Shown: positions 15,472-24,682, counted from the first letter of the stretch. The stretch: 64,000 nucleotides of DNA from Shouchella xiaoxiensis (GCF_016907895.1 NZ_JAFBCV010000010.1:1-64000), one strand, 5' to 3'. The notes: generated from the letters alone by a model not told the origin. Numbers and translations: made by a program.

Positions 15472-16141
15472 TACCCCATACCACCTTTAAATATCTAGGA
15501 TTCTTAGGATCAATTTCAATTTTTTCGCGTATGCGACGAATATGTACGGCGACCGTGTTCTCCGTTTGATAGCTCGGTTGGTTCCAAACCCGCTCATAAA
15601 TGTCTTCAATTGAATAGACCCTGCCAACATTCGTTAACAAAAGCTCAACAATTCGAAATTCAATTGGTGTTAATTTGATTAACTGGTCATCAACGCGGAC
15701 TTCCTTCGCCCCCTTGTCGAGCGTTAAGCCGCGTAATGTCAACTGATCCTCTGCGCCTTGATAGCGCCCGAGCTTCACATAACGCCGCAATTGCGACTTG
15801 ACGCGGGCGATTAGTTCCAGCGGATTAAACGGCTTTGTCACATAGTCATCTGCTCCAACCTGTAAGCCAAAGATTTTATCCATATCCTCGCTTTTCGCAC
15901 TGAGCATGATGATCGGAATGTTTTGCTTTTCTCGGATTTTCAACGCAGTTTTAATTCCGTCCAGCTTCGGCATCATAATATCCAACAGAATAAGGTGAAC
16001 CGTCTTTTCCTGTAACACTTGGATTGCTTCTAACCCATCGCTCGCATGAATCACATCAATTTCTTCATTATTTAAATAAATTTCAATCGCTTCTCGAATT
16101 TCTTTCTCATCATCAACTACTAATACGCTGTATCGTTCCAC
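15449..16141 (-). CDS. OmpR-family response regulator
   Basis: A 230-residue regulator. The receiver domain (about 4-115) has acidic DDE at 10-12, the phospho-acceptor Asp in LILLDIMMPKLDG (near 54), Ser in MLSAKSED and Lys in VTKPFNPLE. The winged-helix domain (about 133-229) has LTPIEFRIVELLL and TVAVHIRRIREKIE, the OmpR/PhoB recognition region. It is encoded first, with the kinase gene overlapping its end. Targets are unknown, though autoregulation from the upstream 300-base gap is likely. Overall similarity recalls VanR/YycF-like regulators but is not specific. Confidence 0.93.
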   Translation of the reverse strand: MERYSVLVVDDEKEIREAIEIYLNNEEIDVIHASDGLEAIQVLQEKTVHLILLDIMMPKLDGIKTALKIREKQNIPIIMLSAKSEDMDKIFGLQVGADDYVTKPFNPLELIARVKSQLRRYVKLGRYQGAEDQLTLRGLTLDKGAKEVRVDDQLIKLTPIEFRIVELLLTNVGRVYSIEDIYERVWNQPSYQTENTVAVHIRRIREKIEIDPKNPRYLKVVWGIGYKMEK

Positions 16142-16456
16142 TGTCGCACATGCTCCCTTCCTTCCTTTGTAGTATAGCGTTTCTTCACTTATAAACGTAA
16201 GTATAGACAGGAAATCTTACCGCAGAGTGGGGATTTTTCTTAAGAATTTCTTACGAGGTAGTCTAATTCTCCATTAGGGGTTGTCCCTGGAATGAACATG
16301 TTCTTTACCCCTAGGAAGACTATATCAGTGAAATGTATTGTTCCTACAAAAAAGAGTAGTAAACAATCTCTTCATTTTTAAATAATAAAAATAACTCCAT
16401 AGAGTTATGAAATTGAGTTAAAATAAACAAATAATACCTTTTTATGGAGGGAAATC
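16142..16456. other. Intergenic gap between regulator and lipoprotein genes
   Basis: No gene seen. Near 16242-16257 there are repeated TTCTTA-type motifs (TTCTTAAGAATTTCTTAC) that could bind the OmpR-type regulator encoded next door. A 10-base palindrome GAACATGTTC is at 16294-16303. ATAACTC (16391-16397) and GAGTTAT (16402-16408) form an inverted repeat just before the likely promoter of the lipoprotein gene (possible -10 near 16419). None of these is assigned a function. Confidence 0.4.
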
Positions 16457-16774
16457 ATGCAAATCAACTTTTTTTCTTTAATTGTTGCAATTGGCGCACT
16501 CACTCTTTCGTCATGTCAGTTTTTGAGTTCAGATGATCATTCTGGAACTTCCGCCATACTGCTTGTAACGGATAAGTACGAAGAAGAAAATGCTTACTAT
16601 ATTGTTGCTGAGACCTTAGAAGAATCTGAACATAAAATTGAGTATGAATTAGAAGTCAACGATGTCAACACTTGGAATTTAATAAAAGTAAATTATGAAT
16701 ACGGGTTTGGTCTGATCCACGACGAGAATCATGTAGGGGAACTGTCAACTATAGAACACGTTTCAACTCCCTAA
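16457..16774 (+). CDS. Small lipoprotein, unknown
   Basis: A 105-residue protein with a lipoprotein signal: hydrophobic FSLIVAIGALTL followed by SSC (Cys near residue 20) and a polar tail. The mature part of about 85 residues is acidic (KYEEENAYYIVAETLEESEHKIEYELEVND) and probably a small beta sandwich outside the cell. ATG 16457 follows TATGGAGGG. It stands alone, and an inverted repeat lies upstream. No family was recognised. Confidence 0.65.
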   Translation: MQINFFSLIVAIGALTLSSCQFLSSDDHSGTSAILLVTDKYEEENAYYIVAETLEESEHKIEYELEVNDVNTWNLIKVNYEYGFGLIHDENHVGELSTIEHVSTP

Positions 16775-16852
16775 TTAAGATATTACTTATAGTAAGGATA
16801 AAGCAACTTAACGACTATTGGTCAATATAGCCACCTGTATTTAAAAAGTTTT

Positions 16853-16886
16853 TACTCAAAAAACCGAACCAGCGGGCTGGTTCGGT
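16853..16886 (-). terminator. Terminator of the copper operon
   Basis: ACCGAACC (16863-16870) pairs with GGTTCGGT (16879-16886) around an 8-base loop, and the minus-strand RNA runs into UUUUUUG. It lies 8 bases after the csoR stop. Confidence 0.88.
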
Positions 16887-16893
16887 CTCTTGC

Positions 16894-17178
16894 TCATTTC
16901 GCCATCTTTTGGATAATCTCCATTAATTCATCAATCGCGCGCTTGTCATCTCCGTGCTTGATCGCCTTATGAATGCAGTGTTTTGTATGGTCTTCCATTA
17001 GCGTAAGGCTTACTTTTTTCATTGCGGCTTCGATGGCCGAGGTTTGATGCAGAATATCAATGCAGTATTTATCCGCTTGAATCATATTCTGGATGCCTCT
17101 AACCTGTCCTTCAATTCGCTTTAATCGATTTAGCAACGCTTCTTTTTGCGGCTGGACCGTTTGTTTTGCTGATTCCAT
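16894..17178 (-). CDS. csoR: Copper-sensing repressor CsoR
   Basis: A 94-residue all-helical repressor with the CsoR ligand set Cys39, His64 and Cys68 (DKYCIDIL; DHTKHCIH). It begins KEALLNRLKRIEGQVRGIQNMI, the conserved first helix of the CsoR/RcnR family. Apo-CsoR holds the copper promoter shut, and Cu(I) releases it. The gene is last in the copper operon, 18 bases after copZ, so its own expression rises with copper and closes a feedback loop. The likely operator is at 21258-21279. Ribosome site GGGAG ahead of ATG 17178. Confidence 0.94.
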   Translation of the reverse strand: MESAKQTVQPQKEALLNRLKRIEGQVRGIQNMIQADKYCIDILHQTSAIEAAMKKVSLTLMEDHTKHCIHKAIKHGDDKRAIDELMEIIQKMAK

Positions 17179-17196
17179 ACCGTCACTCCCCTTTTT

Positions 17197-17412
17197 CTAA
17201 TAGGCTTTGTGAACGTCGTAGCCAAGCTCATCGATTGCTTGCTTGAGCTGGTCCTCGCTTACTTGTTCGCGATCAAACGTGACCGTTACACGTCCTTCGT
17301 CCAGCTTTACAATTACGCTATTGACGCCATTCATTCCTCCGACGCCACCTTCAATACTCGATACACAATGCCCACAAGACATTCCGCTTACTGTTAATTC
17401 AATTGTTTCCAT
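17197..17412 (-). CDS. copZ: Copper chaperone CopZ
   Basis: A 71-residue ferredoxin-like metallochaperone with one heavy-metal-associated motif GMSCGHC (Cys13 and Cys16) and the expected betaalphabeta pattern ending IDELGYDV. It carries Cu(I) to the N-terminal domains of CopA. ATG 17412 is used because GAGGAGGA precedes it at good spacing; upstream GTG/TTG codons lie in that site. Position between the glutaredoxin-like gene and csoR supports the call. Confidence 0.94.
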   Translation of the reverse strand: METIELTVSGMSCGHCVSSIEGGVGGMNGVNSVIVKLDEGRVTVTFDREQVSEDQLKQAIDELGYDVHKAY

Positions 17413-17426
17413 CTCTGTTCTCCTCC

Positions 17427-17708
17427 TCAAAACGTTTTTACTTGCTTAACCATCGTCATAATCTCGGCTTTGTTTTGCTCATAGCCTGTAAACACTACCG
17501 GCTTTTGCATTTTACCAAGCAGGGATCGCTTTTGAAAAACGAAACCTGGAACAACTCTTGCTCCTGTTGCTTTACGTAACGCAGCTTCTTTTTCTGGTTG
17601 CTCGCTTAGGTTCACTTCTGTATAAGGAACCCCTGCTTCCGTCAGCTCTTGCTTACTTAATTGACAATCCGAACACCACGGGTGCGTATAGAGCGTTAAC
17701 GTGTACAT
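17427..17708 (-). CDS. Glutaredoxin-like thiol protein
   Basis: A 93-residue thioredoxin-fold protein with HPWCSDCQLSK at the N-terminus (Cys12, Cys15), followed by VPYTEVNLSEQPEKEAALRK and GARVVPGFVF, where the cis-Pro loop normally carries VP. That places it near glutaredoxins. Within a copper operon it may reduce oxidised thiols or help deliver Cu(I); this is inference. It is 14 bases ahead of copZ. Similar small thioredoxin-fold genes occur in other Bacillus copper operons to my knowledge. Confidence 0.8.
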   Translation of the reverse strand: MYTLTLYTHPWCSDCQLSKQELTEAGVPYTEVNLSEQPEKEAALRKATGARVVPGFVFQKRSLLGKMQKPVVFTGYEQNKAEIMTMVKQVKTF

Positions 17709-17729
17709 GCATCGTCCTCCTTGTTCGAC

Positions 17730-18575
17730 TTAGTTGACTTCAATTACAAAAGGAAAGGCGATGACTCCGGCATCCGGATACTTAAACTCGGCCCAGAGCT
17801 TGTAGGTTCCCGGCAGTGTGAAATGGGCATCAAAGCGGGTATCGTCAGGACTCGCAGGATGAACGTGAATAAATTCTTCAACCGCTTCATCTAAAATGAC
17901 GACGTGACCGAGCGCTCCTAAGTACGGCTCAGGGCTTTCACCATGTAGGTTAAACACAAGTGGTACCGTTTCGCCAACAGTTGCTTCAACCGGCTCTAGG
18001 GTCACCGTTTTTCCGTCGATTTCGTTTGTCCATGAATCGTCTTGATCCAGCTCTGTTTTTGGCGTGGTTGCCTCGCCTATTTGCAACGAATTCGCAGTAG
18101 GCGTGTAGGCTTTTCCTTTTGGTGAAATATCAATGAAAACTTGATACTCTCCGTCAGCAAGCGTTTGGTTGATGACGTACATGCCTTCGCCTTGTTTTTC
18201 AGGGTGTAAGTGCAAATACTGCTCTAGATCATTGGATACGGCAATGACATGCATGTCTTTTTCATGGGAAATCTCTAATTCTGGTGCGTTGCCCTCATCA
18301 TCTTCAAGATGAATCATGAGTTGATCTCCTTGATGCATCACATGCGTCTTGACTTGCGATTCCCCTGCGCCGTGCTCACTGTGTTGATTGTGTCCACTAT
18401 GGTCCATGTCGGACTCCTCCTCATGTTCCTCATTATGGTTTTCATTCTGTTCTTCGTTGTGTTCTTCATGCATCGTTCCGCTTTGGAAAATGTTTTCGCC
18501 GCTGATGAAGCCATATGCGCCAATCACCAAAGCGAGATAGACGATTCCGATTGCGACCCATGTCTTAATTTGCAC
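17730..18575 (-). CDS. Copper-operon membrane protein with tandem HxHP-type domains
   Basis: A 281-residue protein: N-terminal membrane helix (about 6-24), a linker very rich in His, Glu and Asn ([20 protein letters not shown] onward), then two similar outer beta domains. The first ends its core [18 protein letters not shown] and the second [21 protein letters not shown], each followed by a strand typical of YtkA/FixH-like folds ([12 protein letters not shown]). Such domains and the His linker could bind Cu outside the membrane. GTG 18575 is preferred because AGAAGGTGATGATC precedes it; ATG 18581 is possible. The gene overlaps the end of copA, so translation is coupled. Confidence 0.75.
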   Translation of the reverse strand: MQIKTWVAIGIVYLALVIGAYGFISGENIFQSGTMHEEHNEEQNENHNEEHEEESDMDHSGHNQHSEHGAGESQVKTHVMHQGDQLMIHLEDDEGNAPELEISHEKDMHVIAVSNDLEQYLHLHPEKQGEGMYVINQTLADGEYQVFIDISPKGKAYTPTANSLQIGEATTPKTELDQDDSWTNEIDGKTVTLEPVEATVGETVPLVFNLHGESPEPYLGALGHVVILDEAVEEFIHVHPASPDDTRFDAHFTLPGTYKLWAEFKYPDAGVIAFPFVIEVN

Positions 18576-21000
18576 GATCATCACCTTCTTTCTTGAAACG
18601 CATCCGCTGCAGACGCAGGGCATTTAAGACGACCGAGACCGAACTAAAGGCCATCGCTGCTCCGGCTACCCATGGTGCAAGTAAACCTGCGGCGGCAATT
18701 GGGATCCCCGCAGAATTGTACACAAATGCAAAGAATAGGTTTTGTTTAATATTTCGCATCGTTTTTTCACTGATTTGAATGCTGTCAGCAACGCTTTGCA
18801 AGTCGCCTCGCATTAACGTCACGTCTGCCGCTTCGATTGCTACGTCCGTTCCAGTCCCGATTGCCATGCCAATATCGGCAACTGCAAGGGCTGGCGCATC
18901 GTTCATCCCGTCTCCAACCATGGCGACTTTCTTGCCTTCGAGCTGAAGCTTTTTAATTTCATCGGCTTTTTGCTCTGGAACCACTTCCGCAATGACACGA
19001 TCAATACCGACTTGATTTCCAATCGCCGTTGCCGTTTTCTCGTTATCTCCCGTCAGCATAATCACTTCTAACCCAAGGGACTTCATCCGCGCAATCGCTG
19101 CTTTTGACGTTTCTTTTACCGTATCGGCAACCGCCACAAGTCCCGCTAATTCGTTATCAATCGCAATTAACATCGCTGTCTTTCCTTCGGTTTCAAGGCT
19201 TGCCATCTTTTCTTCGACTGCTTCAACGGCAATATTGTGCTGCTTCATTAGTTTTCTCGTGCCCACATAAAGCGTCTTGCCGTCTACTTGAGCCTCTACC
19301 CCAAATCCAGGTAAGGCACTGAACTGCTCTGGCTCAGGGATCGTGATGTGTCGCTGCTTAATCCCATGAACAATCGCTTGCGCAAGCGGGTGCTCGGAAT
19401 GTTTTTCCGCGCCGCCTACAAGAGCTAATACGTTTTCTTCCTCGCCACTTACAACATGGACATCCGTTAACTCTGGCTCACCCTTCGTTACGGTCCCCGT
19501 TTTATCAAGCACAATCGTTTGGATCGTGCGGGTATTTTCTAAATGCTCGCCACCTTTAAATAGGACGCCCATCTCCGCTGCTCTTCCTGACCCTGCCATA
19601 ATCGACGTTGGCGTCGCGAGGCCGAGGGCACATGGACAAGCGATGACAAGCACCGTTATTAAGGGCACAAGCGCTGAACGTATGTCACCTGGCTCAATTA
19701 AGAAGTACCACGTAAGGAATGATCCAATCGCAATTAGCACAACAATTGGTACAAAAACACCAGACACGCGGTCAGCAACGCGCTGAATATCGGCTTTACT
19801 ACCTTGTGCTTCTTCAACCACTTTCACAATTTGCGCAAGTGCAGTATCTTTGCCGACTTTTGTTGCTTTTACCGTTAGCGTTCCATTTTTATTAATCGTT
19901 GCGCCAATAACAACATCTTTTGGCCTCTTATCAACAGGAATGCTTTCTCCGGTAATCATCGATTCATCAAGGGCTGAGGCTCCCTTTAGAATTTCGCCGT
20001 CTACAGGAATCTTTTCTCCTGGGCGAACGATAAATGTATCGCCTACTACAACCGCTTCGATAGGCACTTCCACTTCTTCTCCGTCGCGCAAAACACGCGC
20101 GGTTTTTGCCTGCATATCAAGTAGCTTTTCAATCGCTTTGCCTGTTCGTCCTTTTGCCCGTACTTCAAATAATTTTCCTAATATGACAAGCGTAATAATG
20201 ACTGCTGCGGCTTCAAAATAAAGCTCGGGCATTCCGACCTGTCCTCCAACATGCCATTCGTACCCTAAGAAAATGCTGTAGAAAAACGCAACGGTCGTTC
20301 CAAGCGAAATAAGCACGTCCATATTGGCGCTTTTACTTCGAAGCGCTTTGTATGCTCCTTTGTAAAACTGGGCTCCGGCAATAAACTGCACAGGTGTAGC
20401 GAGGGCTAGCTGCACCCATGGGTTCATAAATAGGTCTGGCATGTAGAGAAACGAGGTAAATTCAAAATGGGTGACCATCGTCCACAACAGCGGGAAGGTT
20501 AGAATCGCCGCAAAGATGAATTTCCCTGTCTGATTCTTGATTTCTTTGTCGCGATAGTCAGCCGTTTCTTCTCTCGATTCTTGTTCGTGTAGCGTATAGC
20601 CAATTTTCTTCACAGCTTCTTGTAGACCGGTGGAAGTGACTTGACTTGAGTCGTACTCTACGGTGACATTCTCAAGCGCAAAGTTTACGTTGGCGCTTGA
20701 AACACCGTCCGTGCGCGACAATTTCTTTTCAATTCGCGTAGCACAGGCGGCACAAGTCATGCCACCTATATCAAACACGACCTTTTCCTTGATCACGTCG
20801 TAACCGAGATGCTGAATCTTTTCTTCAAACGCTTGCGGCTGAATTTTTTCAGAATCGTAGCGAACCTTTGCTTTTTCAGTGGCAAAGTTCACTGTTGCTT
20901 CATCGACGCCATCGAGTCGTGATAAGCCTTTTTCAATGCGGTTGGCGCACGCAGCACAGGTCATACCCTCTATTGGTATATAAACCTCTTTCTCTGCCAT
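18565..21000 (-). CDS. copA: Copper-exporting P1B-type ATPase CopA
   Basis: An 811-residue P-type ATPase with two heavy-metal domains ([14 protein letters not shown] at about 12, second [14 protein letters not shown] at about 85), eight membrane helices, TGES ([11 protein letters not shown]), the CPC site [17 protein letters not shown] phosphorylation site, the HP element [17 protein letters not shown], and the final helix with MxxSS ([13 protein letters not shown]). All catalytic motifs are intact, and CPC plus MxxSS marks Cu(I) specificity. The ATG at 21000 has AAGGAGGCGGAAGT. It exports Cu(I) received from CopZ, and its transcription should answer to CsoR. Confidence 0.97.
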   Translation of the reverse strand: MAEKEVYIPIEGMTCAACANRIEKGLSRLDGVDEATVNFATEKAKVRYDSEKIQPQAFEEKIQHLGYDVIKEKVVFDIGGMTCAACATRIEKKLSRTDGVSSANVNFALENVTVEYDSSQVTSTGLQEAVKKIGYTLHEQESREETADYRDKEIKNQTGKFIFAAILTFPLLWTMVTHFEFTSFLYMPDLFMNPWVQLALATPVQFIAGAQFYKGAYKALRSKSANMDVLISLGTTVAFFYSIFLGYEWHVGGQVGMPELYFEAAAVIITLVILGKLFEVRAKGRTGKAIEKLLDMQAKTARVLRDGEEVEVPIEAVVVGDTFIVRPGEKIPVDGEILKGASALDESMITGESIPVDKRPKDVVIGATINKNGTLTVKATKVGKDTALAQIVKVVEEAQGSKADIQRVADRVSGVFVPIVVLIAIGSFLTWYFLIEPGDIRSALVPLITVLVIACPCALGLATPTSIMAGSGRAAEMGVLFKGGEHLENTRTIQTIVLDKTGTVTKGEPELTDVHVVSGEEENVLALVGGAEKHSEHPLAQAIVHGIKQRHITIPEPEQFSALPGFGVEAQVDGKTLYVGTRKLMKQHNIAVEAVEEKMASLETEGKTAMLIAIDNELAGLVAVADTVKETSKAAIARMKSLGLEVIMLTGDNEKTATAIGNQVGIDRVIAEVVPEQKADEIKKLQLEGKKVAMVGDGMNDAPALAVADIGMAIGTGTDVAIEAADVTLMRGDLQSVADSIQISEKTMRNIKQNLFFAFVYNSAGIPIAAAGLLAPWVAGAAMAFSSVSVVLNALRLQRMRFKKEGDDRAN

Positions 21001-21018
21001 ACTTCCGCCTCCTTCTTA

Positions 21019-21211
21019 CTAATTTGTAAATCGTCCGTCCTTATATTGGTAAAGCAGATTGTTCGTAAATCGGTCATTTTTTGCTTCTGTCTGAACAAGC
21101 TTTTTAGCGAGCTGAGGCGTCATATTACCGTACCAATCACCACGCGGATAAGCAATCACGGGTACAAGACTTGCCATTACAAAGGATGAAATGAGTCTTT
21201 TTCTGATTCAT
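21019..21211 (-). pseudogene. Small secreted copper-operon protein, frame disrupted near start
   Basis: From ATG 21211, well placed behind AGGAGGA, the frame yields a 24-residue peptide with three Cys (ILCNGKSCTRDC) and stops. One frame over, the sequence is a convincing exported protein: LISSFVMASLVPVIAYPRGDW, then a mature part to FTNNLLYQYKDGRFTN and a stop at 21019, just before the copA ribosome site. Removing one A from the A5 run (CAGAAAAAG) would join start and body as MNQKRLISSFVMAS. So this is a decayed gene or a homopolymer error. It is first in the copper operon. Function unknown. Confidence 0.65.
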
Positions 21212-21254
21212 CTATGTTCCTCCTACGGCTGAGGTGTGATGTTGTTACAACCTC

Positions 21255-21283
21255 AATATACTATACCCCCCTATAGTATTCAA
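21255..21283 (-). promoter_or_regulatory. Copper operon promoter with CsoR-type operator
   Basis: On the minus strand TTGAAT (21278-21283), 17 bases, then TATATT (21255-21260) makes a sigma-A promoter. Its spacer holds a perfect palindrome at 21258-21279, arms ATACTATA and TATAGTAT around six G, which fits the G-rich core of CsoR operators. CsoR bound here blocks polymerase until Cu(I) binds. Confidence 0.9.
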
Positions 21284-21300
21284 GAGAAATGTTTTATTCC

Positions 21301-22749
21301 CTAATAATTGTTTACACACTCATTTAGCTTTGGTTGCTTTGTGTTCGGATGGCACTGGCACTCCACTTCATCTTTAAAGGACATCTCTTTCTCGCCTTTA
21401 ATCCAGCGGCCTTGTTCCATCCTTACCCATAAAACAATCGCGCGGAACACAATATCGATCCCAATCGCAATCCAGACTCCAGCTATACCAAGCTCGAGCG
21501 TAATTGCCAACACATAAACAAACACCGTTCGCACAAGCCACATGCCAAAAATTGTTAAATACATTGGGTATTTCGTATTTCGTGCGCCTTGGTAAGCCCC
21601 TGTTAAAATAAGCAAAACCGCTAAAAAGGGTTGGAACAGCGCCGATATTTTCAAAGCAATCCCAATCTCGTGGATCACTGCTGCATCTTCACTAAAAAAC
21701 GAACCAATCCATTCACCAAAGATAAACAGAAATACACCCATCACGGCCATAAAACCAGCAGATACGAACGCAATTAACTTCGCATAGCTTTTCGCTTCGG
21801 CATGATTGCCAGAACCGACTTGTTTGCCAACAATAATTGTCGCCGCAGCCGCAAAACCATAGGCAATCATATAAGAAAATGTCTCAATGTTGCCGGCGAT
21901 TTGATGAGCCGCAAAGGTACTTGTCCCGAGCGCCACAATAAAGCCAAAATAGATAACTTGTCCAACCCGCATCGCCAAGCGCTCAATTGCCGCTGGTGTT
22001 CCGAGACCTAGCAACTCTTTCTGACTGCCTTTATCAAGACGCCACCATTCTTTACGAAACGTCATCTCTTTTGTTTTTCGGATGTAGCGAACTAGAAGCA
22101 ACGTTGCGACGATTCGAGCGATCACGCCAGCAATTGCTGCACCGACGATGCCTAGAGCCGGAATGAACAAAAAGCCAAAAATCAGCACAACATCTAAAAC
22201 AATGTTAACGAGATTGGCCACAATTACTGCCTTCATCGGTGATTTCGTATCGCCAACACCTCGCAAGACACTACTCATGACAAACATAAAGGCCATTAAG
22301 ATCGAAGGAACGGCGACAATTCGAAAATACAACGCTCCTAATTCCAATACCTTGCCTTCTACTCCTAATAAGCGTAGCAAAGATTCCGCAAAAAGAAACG
22401 TCACGACCCCTGTTAAACTACCGACTATCGCTGCTAGGATAATACCTTGCTGGGCTATTTTCGAGGCGCGTTTTTCATCCTGTTCCCCAATCGCATTGAC
22501 CATTAATACATTCACGCCAACGCCAATTGCCATAAATAACGCAAAATAGATCGCCAGAATCGCATTCGTCACACCGACAGCTGAGACTTCTTCTAAACCG
22601 ATTTGTGCGACAAAGAATGTATCTGCAAAGCCCAGCATCGTTTGAAAGAAGTTCTCTACAACCGCAGGAAGCGCAAGAACGAGAATGATTTTGACCTTCG
22701 CTCTGAGTGACAATTGCTTCTGGATGGTTTGATCCGAAAGATTAGCCAT
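21301..22749 (-). CDS. MATE-family efflux transporter
   Basis: A 482-residue protein with about 12 membrane helices in two similar halves, of the DinF/NorM-like MATE family: LALPAVVENFFQTMLGFADTFFVAQIG near the N-terminus and the matching segment LGTPAAIERLAMRVGQVIYFGFIVALG at the start of the second half. These transporters exchange Na+ or H+ for drugs or toxins. It opens with GGAGGAGATAAAG before ATG 22749. The tail FKDEVECQCHPNTKQP contains CxC and His. No terminator separates it from the copper promoter 18 bases downstream, so readthrough into the copper operon is possible. Confidence 0.93.
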   Translation of the reverse strand: MANLSDQTIQKQLSLRAKVKIILVLALPAVVENFFQTMLGFADTFFVAQIGLEEVSAVGVTNAILAIYFALFMAIGVGVNVLMVNAIGEQDEKRASKIAQQGIILAAIVGSLTGVVTFLFAESLLRLLGVEGKVLELGALYFRIVAVPSILMAFMFVMSSVLRGVGDTKSPMKAVIVANLVNIVLDVVLIFGFLFIPALGIVGAAIAGVIARIVATLLLVRYIRKTKEMTFRKEWWRLDKGSQKELLGLGTPAAIERLAMRVGQVIYFGFIVALGTSTFAAHQIAGNIETFSYMIAYGFAAAATIIVGKQVGSGNHAEAKSYAKLIAFVSAGFMAVMGVFLFIFGEWIGSFFSEDAAVIHEIGIALKISALFQPFLAVLLILTGAYQGARNTKYPMYLTIFGMWLVRTVFVYVLAITLELGIAGVWIAIGIDIVFRAIVLWVRMEQGRWIKGEKEMSFKDEVECQCHPNTKQPKLNECVNNY

Positions 22750-22937
22750 CTTTATCTCCTCCTGCTCTTCTTGCTTTACACACTATACCCCTGTACCGTA
22801 TTTTTCAACCAAAAGTTAATGGGACTATATTCGATTAATTCACATCCAGTTTCTACGTTTATAGCTAATAGTCTTCATGATTCTACGGAATTTAGTCCTT
22901 TTTTCAAAAAAACTCTATGCATTTTCTTTCAAAAGTT

Positions 22938-22965
22938 ATATCATATGTTATATAACATACGATAT
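22938..22965. promoter_or_regulatory. Palindromic operator ahead of a TetR gene
   Basis: ATATCATATGTTAT (22938-22951) is followed directly by ATAACATACGATAT (22952-22965), a 28-base palindrome with one mismatch. It ends 31 bases before the TetR start codon and is the likely binding site of that regulator, controlling its own operon. Confidence 0.75.
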
Positions 22966-22996
22966 ATATTAACCGTTACCTGAAAGCGAGGCTGCC

Positions 22997-23575
22997 ATGC
23001 CACCTAAAAATAAGTTTTCGAAAGAACAGATTAGTGAAGCTGCTTTTGCTATTGCAGAAAACGAAGGGATCGACCGCATTACTATCCGCAAAGTAGCCGA
23101 TCGGCTAGGTAGTTCTATCGCTCCGATCTACGTCAACTTCACGGATGTGGAAGCATTAAGGCAAGCCGTTATTGACCAAGTGGTCGCTATTAGTCAGCAA
23201 CTATTAGCTGAAGAAACGAGCCGGTCCCCATTTGCCAATATTGGGGTTGCAAGTTTGCGCTTTGCAAAGTTGTATCCGGTCCTTTTTAAAGACTTTGTTA
23301 TGAACCAGAATCACTATTTACAAGATTACGATGAGGGAATGGGCGATCTTTTAATTGAGCAAATGAAAACCGATCCTGAGCTCCACGGTTTTAATGAAGA
23401 AGAGCTTAAAGACATCTTATTTAAGATGAGAACCTTCCAAACAGGCTTTTCCATCATGGTCGCAAATGAGTTGTTTCTTGAGGAATTTGATATGAAAAAA
23501 ATGATTCAACTGATGGACAGCACAGCAGAAGATGTGGTGAACGCTGCTCGACTACGAAAAGAGAGAGGGATTTGA
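22997..23575 (+). CDS. TetR-family transcriptional regulator
   Basis: A 192-residue repressor with an N-terminal helix-turn-helix (FSKEQISEAAFAIAENEGIDRITIRKVADRLGSSIAPIYVNF; about 8-49) and a helical ligand-binding domain whose ligand is not evident. The family normally represses an adjacent gene, here the serine hydrolase whose start overlaps its stop by one base. The near-perfect palindrome at 22938-22965 is its probable operator. ATG 22997 has GAAAGCGAGG upstream, a modest site. Confidence 0.9.
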   Translation: MPPKNKFSKEQISEAAFAIAENEGIDRITIRKVADRLGSSIAPIYVNFTDVEALRQAVIDQVVAISQQLLAEETSRSPFANIGVASLRFAKLYPVLFKDFVMNQNHYLQDYDEGMGDLLIEQMKTDPELHGFNEEELKDILFKMRTFQTGFSIMVANELFLEEFDMKKMIQLMDSTAEDVVNAARLRKERGI

Positions 23576-24639
23576 TGGGGACAAAACTGACTGACTCTTT
23601 TCTTCAGAAGACCGTGCAGCAGATGGCAAATAAGAAAAACAACTTTGGGGCGATATTAAGTGTAGAACAAGGCGATGGGAAGTTAAGTTGGACGGGTGCA
23701 GCCGGGAATTTGCAAGCCGATGATCCCTACTTTATTGCCAGCGTCACAAAACTTTATGTAACAACTATTGTTCTACTGTTAAGAGCAGAAGGCAAGCTAC
23801 AGCTCAAAGATCAAATTCGTTCCTATTTATCTGAGGATCTTATTGCCGGGATTCATATTCTTGATGGCATTGATTATTCGAAAGAATTGACGATTCAACA
23901 TCTCATTTCCAATACATCAGGCATTCCGGACTATTTTGCCTACAAACAAGTAAGCGGAATCTCGGTCGCTGATCAGCTTTTTAAAGGCGAAGACCAGAGC
24001 TGGCCTTTAGAGAAAGTGCTAACGCTAGTGAAAGAGATGAAACCAAAATTCAAACCTGGCCAAAAGGGAAAAGTAAATTATTCGGATACTAACTATCAGC
24101 TATTAGGAAGAATTATTGAAAACATAACGGGTATGAGTATTGCCAATGTGTTCAAGCGCTATATCTTTGATGAATTAGGTTTCACAAAGACGTATGTTTA
24201 TGAAGACGTAAACGATCAGAAGCCTGTCTCGCTGCACTATAAGTCGAGCACGATTCGGCTCCCTCTCTACTTTTCTTCTGTCGGGGCAGAAGGTGGGATT
24301 GTCTCAACAGCGCAAGAAACGATGCAGTTTTTACGGGCTTTTGCAAAGGGGCATTTTTTTCCGAAAGAGCAAATAGAGGAATTAAAGCAATGGCAGTTGA
24401 TCTTTTTTCCAGGCTCTTTTTATTACGGCATTGGCCTAGAGAAGCTCTGGTTACCACGGATATACTCACCGTTTAAACCGATAAACGAAATCATTGGTTT
24501 TTGGGGACAAACGGGGGCATTCGCCTTTTATAACACCGAGCGCGATTTGTATTTTTCAGGGACGGTAAACCAGAGCAGCGGGTTTGGCCATAGTGCAGCT
24601 GTAAGAGCGATGATTCAAATCATTCGAGCTGCATCTTAA
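23575..24639 (+). CDS. Serine hydrolase, class C beta-lactamase / esterase family
   Basis: A 354-residue protein of the beta-lactamase-like serine hydrolase superfamily. SVTK at residues 56-59 supplies the acylating Ser and Lys; YSDTN (near 165) is the YxN motif; GQTGAF near 308 stands where HxG or KTG normally is. No signal peptide is visible, so it probably acts in the cytosol, more like an esterase or peptidase than a secreted beta-lactamase. The start overlaps the tetR stop (TGATG), showing coupling. The adjacent TetR suggests induction by a substrate-like ligand. Real function unknown. Confidence 0.88.
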   Translation: MGTKLTDSFLQKTVQQMANKKNNFGAILSVEQGDGKLSWTGAAGNLQADDPYFIASVTKLYVTTIVLLLRAEGKLQLKDQIRSYLSEDLIAGIHILDGIDYSKELTIQHLISNTSGIPDYFAYKQVSGISVADQLFKGEDQSWPLEKVLTLVKEMKPKFKPGQKGKVNYSDTNYQLLGRIIENITGMSIANVFKRYIFDELGFTKTYVYEDVNDQKPVSLHYKSSTIRLPLYFSSVGAEGGIVSTAQETMQFLRAFAKGHFFPKEQIEELKQWQLIFFPGSFYYGIGLEKLWLPRIYSPFKPINEIIGFWGQTGAFAFYNTERDLYFSGTVNQSSGFGHSAAVRAMIQIIRAAS

Positions 24640-24652
24640 CCGAGAGGCGATT

Positions 24653-24682
24653 AAACCACCTAATTGAATAGGTGGTTTTTCC
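24653..24682 (+). terminator. Terminator of tetR-hydrolase operon
   Basis: AAACCACCTA (24653-24662) pairs with TAGGTGGTTT (24669-24678) around a 6-base loop, followed by TTCC. Confidence 0.85.

Noticed and set aside
16294-16303. GAACATGTTC palindrome in the gap before the lipoprotein gene
   Set aside because: Spacing of two bases does not fit the LexA box (GAAC-N4-GTTC) and no other motif is convincing.
19526-20221. Plus-strand frames antisense to copA
   Set aside because: They overlap one of the best supported genes of the window and lack ribosome sites.
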